A program made the position numbers and the translations under genes. Shown here one piece after another: positions 1 through 6,729 of a stretch of 64,000 bases of DNA (positions are counted from its first letter, which is position 1; each line of letters begins with the position of its first letter). This stretch comes from Vallitalea longa (GTDB lineage: Bacteria > Bacillota > Clostridia > Lachnospirales > Vallitaleaceae): positions 32,518 through 96,517 of the forward strand of contig NZ_BRLB01000020.1 of the NCBI RefSeq assembly GCF_027923465.1, written 5' to 3'. Below the pieces are notes generated by a model. The model worked only from the letters and a program-made list of their open reading frames with translations, was not told the DNA's origin and made no database searches.

Positions 1-315
1 ACGTTGATCAAAAATGAATTCGACAAAGTTTTTGAGTCATATGATTTGATTCTTACTCCAACAGGACCATCTACAGCATTTAAGATAGGTGAAAAGATAA
101 ATAATGTTGTTGAAATGTATATGAATGATATATGTACAGTACCTATCAATATAGCTGGAGTTCCTGCATTATCAATGAATTGTGGATTTGATGCTAACAA
201 TATGCCGATTGGTGTACAATTCATATCAAAAGCATTTAATGAAAAGACTATTTTACAAGTAGCTTATGCTTATGAGCAAAATAGGAATTTACCTGATTTG
301 ACTCCACAAATTTAA
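1..315 (+). CDS. gatA: Asp/Glu-tRNA amidotransferase subunit A, C-terminal end (partial)
   Basis: Only the last ~104 codons are present; the frame is open back to base 1, so the gene enters from the left. GatA is the amidase subunit of GatCAB, which releases ammonia from glutamine to convert Glu-tRNA(Gln) or Asp-tRNA(Asn) to the amide. The visible part has the closing signature of amidase-family proteins: a DLILTPTGPSTAF stretch, then NIAGVPALSMNCG and MPIGVQFI. The catalytic Ser-Ser-Lys lies outside the window. It sits 48 bp upstream of gatB on the same strand, as expected for the gat operon. Confidence 0.93.
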   Translation, partial: TLIKNEFDKVFESYDLILTPTGPSTAFKIGEKINNVVEMYMNDICTVPINIAGVPALSMNCGFDANNMPIGVQFISKAFNEKTILQVAYAYEQNRNLPDLTPQI

Positions 316-363
316 TCTGAAAAAATAATTAATTATAGATAATTCCAAATAGAGGTGAAGAGA

Positions 364-1809
364 TTGAGCTATCAAGATTATGAAGTAGTTATTGGACTAG
401 AAGTACATTCTGAATTAAAAACTAAAACAAAAATATTTTGCAGTTGCAGTACAGAATTTGGAGGAGAGCCTAATACACATTGTTGCCCAATATGTACAGG
501 CATGCCAGGTACGTTACCAGTTCTTAACGAAAAAGTTGTTGAATATGGTATTAAAGCAGGACTAGCAATGAATTGTAATATAAATGAATTCAGTAAACTG
601 GATAGGAAAAATTATTTCTATCCAGATCTTCCAAAAGCGTATCAAGTTTCACAATACGACCTTCCTTTATGTTATGAAGGGGAAATTGAAATTGAAGTTA
701 ATGGTGAAATGAAAAAAATCCGAATTACAAGGATACATATAGAGGAAGATGCAGGAAAACTCATCCATGAATCAGGTGAAGGATCTGTTATAGATTATAA
801 CAGATGTGGTGTACCATTGATTGAAATAGTAACAGAACCTGATTTCAGATCTTCAGAAGATGTAAGGATTTTCTTGGAAAAATTAAGGACCATTCTTCTA
901 TATGCGGATGTATCTGATTGTAAAATGAATGAAGGTTCTCTTAGATGTGATATCAATCTATCAATTAGGAAAAAAGGAGATTCAAAATTAGGTACTCGTA
1001 CTGAGATGAAAAACATGAACTCTTTTAATAACGCAGTTAAGGCTATACAATATGAAGCAAAGAGACAAATCAGATTATTGGAGAATAATGAAAAAGTTAC
1101 ACAAGAAACAAGAAGATGGGACGAATCAAAGGGAATAACTATATCTATGAGAAGTAAAGAAGAAGCTCATGATTATCGTTATTTTCCAGAACCAGACCTT
1201 ATGCCCATCATAACATCAAAAGATAAAATAGAAGAAATTAGGAGTTCTCTACCTGAAATGCCTGATATTAGATTAAAGAGATATATAGACGAATATAAAA
1301 TAACCGAATACGATGCTAGATTAATAGCAGCTTCAAGAAATATGGCAGATTATTTTGAAGAAGCGGTTAAAGGAGCTGCTAATAAAAAATCAGTAGCTAA
1401 CTGGATTATAACTGAAATATTCAGTAGATTAGATGAAGAACAAAAAGAACAAGCTAAAATACCATTTAGTCCTAGTATTCTTACTGAGCTGGTTAATTTG
1501 ATTGAAGATGGTACAATCAGTAACAGTATAGGTAAAAAAGTATTCGGAGAATGTTGGGAAACAGGTAAACGTCCTAACGATATAGTTGAAGAAAAAGGAC
1601 TTAAACAGATTAGTGATGACGGTCAATTGGAAAGTCTAGTTAATGAAATTATTAAAAATAATGAAAAGGCAGTAAATGATTATCTCAATGGAAAACAAGC
1701 TGCTATAGGTGCTTTAGTTGGTCAAATGATGAAAGCCACTAAAGGAAAAGCTAATCCTAAAAAAGTTAATCAACTGTTAAGAGATGCAATTGACAAATTA
1801 AATAATTAA
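364..1809 (+). CDS. gatB: Asp/Glu-tRNA amidotransferase subunit B
   Basis: GatB binds the mischarged tRNA and, in GatCAB, phosphorylates the Glu/Asp side chain for amidation by GatA-derived ammonia. The protein begins with YEVVIGLEVHSELKT, followed by the Cys-rich zinc site (IFCSCS ... HCCPIC), then KNYFYPDLPKAYQVSQYDLP, and ends in a helical YqeY-like tail domain (about residues 330-481). Its 481 residues match the family. The frame is open from a GTG at 355, but that GTG lies inside the GAGGTGA ribosome binding site (352-358), which sits 5 nt before TTG 364. TTG 364 is therefore chosen and gives the usual short N-terminus. Confidence 0.96.
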   Translation: MSYQDYEVVIGLEVHSELKTKTKIFCSCSTEFGGEPNTHCCPICTGMPGTLPVLNEKVVEYGIKAGLAMNCNINEFSKLDRKNYFYPDLPKAYQVSQYDLPLCYEGEIEIEVNGEMKKIRITRIHIEEDAGKLIHESGEGSVIDYNRCGVPLIEIVTEPDFRSSEDVRIFLEKLRTILLYADVSDCKMNEGSLRCDINLSIRKKGDSKLGTRTEMKNMNSFNNAVKAIQYEAKRQIRLLENNEKVTQETRRWDESKGITISMRSKEEAHDYRYFPEPDLMPIITSKDKIEEIRSSLPEMPDIRLKRYIDEYKITEYDARLIAASRNMADYFEEAVKGAANKKSVANWIITEIFSRLDEEQKEQAKIPFSPSILTELVNLIEDGTISNSIGKKVFGECWETGKRPNDIVEEKGLKQISDDGQLESLVNEIIKNNEKAVNDYLNGKQAAIGALVGQMMKATKGKANPKKVNQLLRDAIDKLNN

Positions 1810-1814
1810 AACTA

Positions 1815-1850
1815 AAAAGGGGCTGTTTAATAAGAACAGTACCCTTTCTA
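1815..1850 (-). terminator. probable bidirectional terminator
   Basis: The inverted repeat AAAGG-GGCTGTT (1816-1827) / AACAG-TACCCTTT (1835-1847) has a short loop. Read on the minus strand the hairpin is followed by a run of Us, so it suits the small minus-strand gene at 1914-2084. It may also end gatB transcription on the plus strand, where the U-tract is poorer. Confidence 0.55.
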
Positions 1851-1913
1851 TAATATGGTTTTCTAAAATAAATTTTCTGTTAAATTACAAATAAATTGAG
1901 TTATTGCTTGTAA

Positions 1914-2084
1914 TTAAGTATTTTTAGAATAGTTATCAAGAAAGTCTTCTTCTTTAGAAATATAATAAGGGCAGTCGATATTGATATTTTTGTTATTACT
2001 TATGTTATTTAGTGTTACAGAAACAGATAGATTGCATTTTCCATCTTTTTGATAAATGCAGTTATGTGTGCAATTAATATCCAT
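1914..2084 (-). CDS. small cysteine-rich protein (56 aa), metal-binding type
   Basis: ATG at 2084-2082 is preceded on the minus strand by a strong AGGAGGTG site; stop TAA at 1914-1916. The protein starts MDINCTHNCIYQKDGKC and has a fourth Cys in DCPYY, giving CX3CX7C plus CPYY. Small clostridial proteins of this pattern are common and are often mislabelled 'hydroxymyristoyl-ACP dehydratase' in databases; nothing in the sequence supports an enzyme. Four cysteines in 56 residues suggest a bound metal. It is transcribed divergently from the zinc-ribbon/AAC(3) gene. Function unknown; existence is well supported by the RBS, Cys spacing and downstream terminator. Confidence 0.75.
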   Translation of the reverse strand: MDINCTHNCIYQKDGKCNLSVSVTLNNISNNKNINIDCPYYISKEEDFLDNYSKNT

Positions 2085-2186
2085 ATAATAAATGCACCTC
2101 CTGTTATGGTATTTTATCCATAATTAATAAAAATAAACCAAAGCATACTATTTAATATTTGTAAAATATATAAAAAGGTGATAAAC

Positions 2187-3362
2187 ATGCTAATATTTGG
2201 ATGGGGATATAAAACATTTAAGAAATATGGAATTATAGGTAAAAGTAAATGCAATATTTGCCAATTAGTTACTAATTGGCAGCTAGTCAAAGTTACAACA
2301 TGGTTTACATTATTCTTCATACCTATTATCCCAGTGAAAATAAAAAGAATGATATTATGTACTAATTGTAATACAGGACATATAATTGATAAGCAAACGT
2401 TTGACAAATTGATGAATGTTATTAAATCAAATAAATATAAGGTAGATATCGAAAATATGCAGTATTATAATAAGACAGAAACTCAAAAAAATTACCTAAA
2501 AGAAATGGAAGAATATAAGAAAAAACAGGAAAATAAAAAACATAAAAACAAGAAGAAATTAACATTAAAAGATATAATTGATAATTCTAATGTACCTAAT
2601 ACGAGAGAATCATTAAAGAAACAATTCTTAGAAATGGGATTACATAAAGGAATGACTGTTATCGTACATTCATCCATGAGCAAGATTGGATGGATTACAG
2701 GTGGTCCTGTTGCGGTTACTCAAGCTTTAATGGATGTTATTACACAAGAGGGAACAATAGTTATGCCTGCCCATACGTCAGATTATTCTGATCCTACAGG
2801 TTGGGAGAATCCACCAGTTCCAAAAGAATGGATTCCTATAATTAAAGAAAATATGCCAGCATATAATAAAAACATAACACCTACTAGCTATATGGGGCAT
2901 ATTGCAGAAACTTTCAGAACTTTTCCAGGAGTATTACGAAGCGATCATCCACAGTATTCTTTTACAGCTTGGGGGAAGCATGCAGAAGAAATAACTGCTG
3001 GTCACTTATTGAATTATGGCTTAGGTGAGAATTCGCCGTTAAAGAAAATCTATGATTTAAACGGTATGGTTCTATTAATAGGGGTGGATTATGATAATAA
3101 TACATCATTCCATTTAGCTGAATATATGATTGATTCGATTAAAGAAGAAAAATTGGGATCTCCTATACTGGTTGATGATGAAAGAAAATGGGTTGAGTAT
3201 AAAGATATAGAACTTGATGTAGATGACTTTAACAAAATTGGAGAGGAATATGAAAAAGAAAGTAAAGTTATCACATACAATATAGGACAAGCAAAATCCA
3301 GATTGTTCAGTCAAACAGAATCTGTAGATTTTGCAAGAGAGTGGATGGAAAAAAATAGATAA
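2187..3362 (+). CDS. zinc-ribbon domain fused to AAC(3)-family N-acetyltransferase
   Basis: Two modules lie in one 391-residue frame. Residues 1-75 match small clostridial zinc-ribbon proteins: FGWGYKTFKKYG, CNIC (22-25), the hydrophobic WFTLFFIPIIPV, then CTNC (58-61). A highly charged Lys/Glu linker (~85-125) follows. From ~128 comes an Antibiotic_NAT/AAC(3) domain: TRESLKKQFLEMGLHKG, VIVHSSMSKIGW, GGPVAV, GTIVMPAHTSDYSDP, then SDHPQYSFTAWG and SFHLAEY, which hold conserved family His, Asp and Glu. AAC(3) enzymes move acetyl from acetyl-CoA to amines, but this family also includes enzymes with non-antibiotic substrates, so resistance is not established. The start is ATG 2187, 6 nt after AAAAGGTG, not GTG 2178, which overlaps that RBS. 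The linker has no stop or frameshift, so the fusion appears real. Confidence 0.88.
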   Translation: MLIFGWGYKTFKKYGIIGKSKCNICQLVTNWQLVKVTTWFTLFFIPIIPVKIKRMILCTNCNTGHIIDKQTFDKLMNVIKSNKYKVDIENMQYYNKTETQKNYLKEMEEYKKKQENKKHKNKKKLTLKDIIDNSNVPNTRESLKKQFLEMGLHKGMTVIVHSSMSKIGWITGGPVAVTQALMDVITQEGTIVMPAHTSDYSDPTGWENPPVPKEWIPIIKENMPAYNKNITPTSYMGHIAETFRTFPGVLRSDHPQYSFTAWGKHAEEITAGHLLNYGLGENSPLKKIYDLNGMVLLIGVDYDNNTSFHLAEYMIDSIKEEKLGSPILVDDERKWVEYKDIELDVDDFNKIGEEYEKESKVITYNIGQAKSRLFSQTESVDFAREWMEKNR

Positions 3363-3382
3363 TAAATAAGGAGTTATAAAGT

Positions 3383-4057
3383 ATGAAATATATTAAGATG
3401 TCGATATTTTTTATGACACTTATAGTTACAACAGGTTGCTCTAAGAATGTTGTCGATGTTCAGAAAGATACATACAAAAGGTTGGAAATCCTTCCGGATG
3501 ATACGTATGACGTGTTGAATATTAAGGATAATATTTCTCTTGCTTATGGAGAAAGTAAATCAATATACGTTAAAATAGATAATGACTACATTGAGATATG
3601 TAAAACGTTATGTTCATTTCCTGAAATTGCACCTAATGAATCTGCAATTGCTTATGTAACAGGAAATGCAGATACTCCAGGTGAATTATATATATATCGA
3701 TTTAAAAGTAATGAAAAGACAGTATTATTGGATAATAATGAAGGTAAAGAAATTCCACTAGATGCAGTATGGTTAGATAATGAAACATTAATATTAATCA
3801 GAAGTAAGGAAAATGAAAAATTAGAATCAAGTACAGAAGTATGTGTATTCGATGTTAATACAAAAGAAGCTACTCCCATATTAACAACAAATAATTTATC
3901 TTGTTATAAGAGTATAACTAAAAATGGTGATATGTACGAATTTGAACTAGTAACTTGGGATGATGAAACATCTGCATATATAGATTCAGAAATACTAATA
4001 TATAATGAATCTGAGCTAAAAAAAATAATTCATGAACAACTAAAAATTAATTGCTAG
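3383..4057 (+). CDS. lipoprotein with beta-propeller-like repeats, function unknown
   Basis: Lys-containing start, hydrophobic stretch (SIFFMTLIVTTGCS) and a Cys at residue ~19 indicate a lipoprotein signal; the lipobox is slightly non-canonical (TTGC). The mature part has repeats of the kind APNESAIAYVTG ... ELYIYRF ... VWLDNETLILI ... EVCVFDVNTKEATPIL, typical of TolB/WD-like blades, and recalls the clostridial DUF4652 family; this assignment is from memory. It would be anchored outside the membrane. RBS AAGGAG lies before ATG 3383, 20 bp after the AAC(3) fusion gene, so the two are probably cotranscribed. No enzymatic motif is seen. Confidence 0.75.
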   Translation: MKYIKMSIFFMTLIVTTGCSKNVVDVQKDTYKRLEILPDDTYDVLNIKDNISLAYGESKSIYVKIDNDYIEICKTLCSFPEIAPNESAIAYVTGNADTPGELYIYRFKSNEKTVLLDNNEGKEIPLDAVWLDNETLILIRSKENEKLESSTEVCVFDVNTKEATPILTTNNLSCYKSITKNGDMYEFELVTWDDETSAYIDSEILIYNESELKKIIHEQLKINC

Positions 4058-4161
4058 TACTAGCTTCCATATAATCGGTATTTAATAAAAAAACAAAATA
4101 TACATATAATAATTAATAGCATTAAGATAACTAGAATTTTTGGCAGAAAGGTAGATATATC

Positions 4162-4296
4162 ATGAAAAAATTTATTACGTTGCTATTAATAATTAGTACT
4201 ATGATTTTATGTATAGGATGTAAAGGTAATAGAGTAACTGACGATACTTACAATACCTCAGACGTGTTCCAAGAAGAAGTCTATCCAAGACAATAA
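4162..4296 (+). CDS. very small lipoprotein (44 aa)
   Basis: ATG 4162 follows an AAAGG site. The peptide is MKKFITLLLIISTMILCIGC, then about 24 polar residues ending EEVYPRQ. The positively charged N-terminus, long hydrophobic core and LCIGC lipobox form a good signal peptidase II site at Cys20. The mature peptide would be only ~25 residues. It follows the propeller-like lipoprotein by 104 bp. It may be the intact small gene or a remnant of a longer lipoprotein cut off by the repeat array that begins right after its stop; the sequence cannot decide. Confidence 0.55.
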   Translation: MKKFITLLLIISTMILCIGCKGNRVTDDTYNTSDVFQEEVYPRQ

Positions 4297-4331
4297 AATA
4301 GGCAAGTAAAAATAGAGAAAGAAAATATGTA

Positions 4332-4520
4332 GATAGTTTTACGGAGACTGATCCTTTAGGAGTAAAGCAGGTAAAACTAGGTAAAGAGAAATATAGATAG
4401 TTTTACGCAGACTGATCCTTTAGGAGTAAAGCAGGTAAAACTAGGCAAAGAGAAATATAGATAGTTTTACGCAGACTGATCCTTTAGGAGTAAAGCAAGT
4501 AAAACTATCTATATTTCTCT
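4332..4520. repeat. three tandem 64-bp units with internal hairpins
   Basis: The same unit (GATAGTTTTACGCAGACTG...) begins at 4332, 4396 and 4460, an exact period of 64 bp with only a few substitutions. Each unit holds an inverted repeat TAGTTTTAC/GTAAAACTA around an inner CTTTAGGAGTAAAG hairpin. In the last unit the dyad extends to a perfect 22-bp inverted repeat, 4449-4470 with 4499-4520. Its right arm ends on the second base of the rqcH stop triplet (4519-4521). There is no coding potential. The last hairpin could end rqcH transcription, or the array could be a multiplied dispersed element. Confidence 0.9.
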
Positions 4521-6261
4521 ATAGTAATGTTACATTTTCATCGCTAGGATCAACGTACATAGAGTAGTTAGTATGATAAATAACATACCCTGGAACAGAA
4601 CCAGCAGGTTTTTTAATATGCTTTTTCAAAGTATAATCAACAGCAACTTTAGTTGATTTATTAGCTTTGCTATAAAATGCAGCTAATTTAGCAGCTTCTT
4701 CAAAAGCCTTATCAGTTAATTCATTTCCATTAGTCTTAACAATTACATGTGAACCAGGAATTTCTTTCGTATGAAACCACCAATCATTGGAATTAGCAGT
4801 TTTCATGGTTAATTCATCATTTTGAAGGTTGTTTTTACCAACATAAATATCGAAACCATCAGAAGATTTATAGTGAAATGGTTTTGATTTTTGTAATGCT
4901 TTTTTATTCTTATTTTTTCTATACCTAAGGTAACCATAATCCATAAGTTCTTGGCGTATCAATTGTAAGTCTTCTTCTTCCTCAACAAAATTCAATGAAT
5001 TTTGTATAGATTCAAGATGATTAATTTCGTTTTGTGTATCTTTAATTTGTTCAGTAAGGGCAAAAAAAGTTCTTTTCAGTTTATTGTATCTATTATAATA
5101 TTTAGCGGCATTTTCAGAAGGACTTAAATTAGGTTTTAAAGCAATAGTAGTTTCTTCATTAATATAGTAGTTATAAGCTTTTAATTCTTTGTCTCCTTCT
5201 TTAATTGCATATATGTTAGCTGTTATAAGTTCTCCTTTTATCTTGTATTTATCTCTTGTTTCAGTATCTTTGATTTGTTTTAACTGAAGGTCCAGTTTCT
5301 TATAGCACCTTTCAAGATTGGTCGTGATAATTTTCTTTATGTCACTTGATTTTTGACTGATTCTTGAGGTGTTAGAACTTTTCGCATAATAATTATCCAG
5401 TATGTTAGATATCGAATGGTCTGATATAGATTCATAGTTATCATAAATACTAAGTTTTATAGATGAAAAATCTTTATAATTACTTTTATCATCTATTACA
5501 ATATTAGGTGTGAATTCATTATTTTTTATCATGCTGACAAAAAATGTGAAACTATCATACACATCACTTAAGTCACCATCAGTCAATTCACTAGTGAAAG
5601 TAGAACTATTAACATTGGACCTGAAACATATCTCTTCTGAAATTATAGGACTAATTCCATTAAATGAAAAGTAGATAGCTTTGTGTATAATAGTATTTTT
5701 CCCATTAAGTAGATTTTTGAATTCTTGGAACGATATCTCATCTAGTGGATTTATCTTATCTTTTGATGGGGGATAGGTATATACTCTATTAGGTAATACT
5801 TCTCTTACTGAGCTAATGTTCAAAGAAACATGTTTTATGCTATCAAGTATTCTATTATTATCTTCACAGAAGATTATATTACTATGTCTACCCATGATTT
5901 CAATAACAATCTTCTTATTACAAACGTCACCTAACTCATTTAAATGTTCTATATATATTTCAACGATTCTTTCAAAATTTGGTTGCACTACTTTTAATAT
6001 CTTACCTCCGATGATATGTTTTCTTAACAGCATACAAAAATTAGGAGGATTAAGTGGGTTTTTCTTAGGTATATCTGTTAAATGGATACGGGGCATATTA
6101 GCTAATGCTGATAATAATAATTTATATGAATTTTTATTATTTCTTATTGATACAATCAATTCATCATTCTCTGGTTGATAAATCTTATCAATTCTTCCAC
6201 CTTGTATTAATTGATTAAGCTCGAAAACAATATTTGATATTACAATTCCGTCTAGTGCCAT
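4519..6261 (-). CDS. rqcH: NFACT-family Rqc2 homologue RqcH
   Basis: RqcH binds stalled 50S subunits carrying peptidyl-tRNA and recruits tRNA-Ala to add C-terminal alanine tails that mark the chain for degradation. The order is NFACT-N (MALDGIVISNIVFELN ... PPNFCMLLRKHIIGGKI ... VIEIMGRHSNII), a helix-hairpin-helix and coiled-coil middle (~200-430), and NFACT-R from ~450 (YVGKNNLQNDELT, WWFHTKEIPGSHVIVK, VDYTLKKHIKKPAGSVPGYV). The 580 residues match B. subtilis RqcH. Residues 97-98 are Glu-Arg where B. subtilis has the functionally important Asp97-Arg98. Older names are fibronectin-binding protein A/Fbp. ATG 6261 has an AAAGGA site. It is transcribed against the lipoprotein cluster. Confidence 0.95.
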   Translation of the reverse strand: MALDGIVISNIVFELNQLIQGGRIDKIYQPENDELIVSIRNNKNSYKLLLSALANMPRIHLTDIPKKNPLNPPNFCMLLRKHIIGGKILKVVQPNFERIVEIYIEHLNELGDVCNKKIVIEIMGRHSNIIFCEDNNRILDSIKHVSLNISSVREVLPNRVYTYPPSKDKINPLDEISFQEFKNLLNGKNTIIHKAIYFSFNGISPIISEEICFRSNVNSSTFTSELTDGDLSDVYDSFTFFVSMIKNNEFTPNIVIDDKSNYKDFSSIKLSIYDNYESISDHSISNILDNYYAKSSNTSRISQKSSDIKKIITTNLERCYKKLDLQLKQIKDTETRDKYKIKGELITANIYAIKEGDKELKAYNYYINEETTIALKPNLSPSENAAKYYNRYNKLKRTFFALTEQIKDTQNEINHLESIQNSLNFVEEEEDLQLIRQELMDYGYLRYRKNKNKKALQKSKPFHYKSSDGFDIYVGKNNLQNDELTMKTANSNDWWFHTKEIPGSHVIVKTNGNELTDKAFEEAAKLAAFYSKANKSTKVAVDYTLKKHIKKPAGSVPGYVIYHTNYSMYVDPSDENVTLL

Positions 6262-6485
6262 ATATAATCAATCCTTTCGTAAATATTACATGATGCATTA
6301 TAGTCATCAGTATAACACTAAGTGTAATAAAAAGGAAGTAATAGCTATAATATACTTTTATGATATCCTAAATTAGGAGTTATAATTCTTGAGTATAAAT
6401 ATACTTCTTAGTATTTATACATATAACAGAATATTGTGAAAAATAAATTGGGATAAATTATTTAATTCGTTTTAATGATTAGTGC

Positions 6486-6526
6486 TTGCAAAGTGAACAC
6501 TTTTATATTAAAATAGTATACAAGTA
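6486..6526 (+). promoter_or_regulatory. distal citrate synthase promoter
   Basis: TTGCAA (6486-6491), a 17-bp spacer and TAAAAT (6509-6514) form a sigma-A type promoter. It would give a leader of about 210 nt. The start region reads TATACAAGTAT (6516-6526), equal to half of the B. subtilis gluconate (GntR) operator as I recall it, so a repressor site may overlap the -10/+1. Confidence 0.6.
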
Positions 6527-6582
6527 TAAATTATTTGGAAATTGTATTTTACTGGCTTTACAGAATATATAATATTTTGTAT

Positions 6583-6612
6583 GATTGTATACAATCCGTC
6601 TGTGCATAAAAT
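6583..6612 (+). promoter_or_regulatory. palindromic operator over proximal citrate synthase promoter
   Basis: GATTGTATACAATC (6583-6596) is a perfect 14-bp palindrome. Its TTGTAT (6585-6590) can serve as a -35 box, with TAAAAT (6607-6612) 16 bp downstream as -10. The same 12-bp core, ATTGTATACAAT, covers the pta -35 box at 36015-36026. Symmetry and core resemble GntR-type operators; the regulator is not in the window. Confidence 0.6.
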
Positions 6613-6729
6613 AAACAAAATATATTTGGTTAAATTATCAGTACTACAACCATTTATATGGATAAAAACAAAATACATTTACTAATATTTATAAATACGG
6701 AATTATAATAATACAAAGGGGATGATATA

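Noticed and set aside
2187..3362. Zinc ribbon and AAC(3) as two genes joined by an error
   Set aside because: The frame continues through the linker with normal codons and no internal RBS plus start ahead of the AAC(3) part, so a real fusion is the simpler reading.
2187..3362. Aminoglycoside resistance determinant
   Set aside because: AAC(3)-fold proteins include non-resistance enzymes; no mobile element or resistance context is present, so only family membership is claimed.
4332..4520. Possible CRISPR array
   Set aside because: The units are contiguous 64-bp tandem repeats without unique spacers and no cas gene is near.
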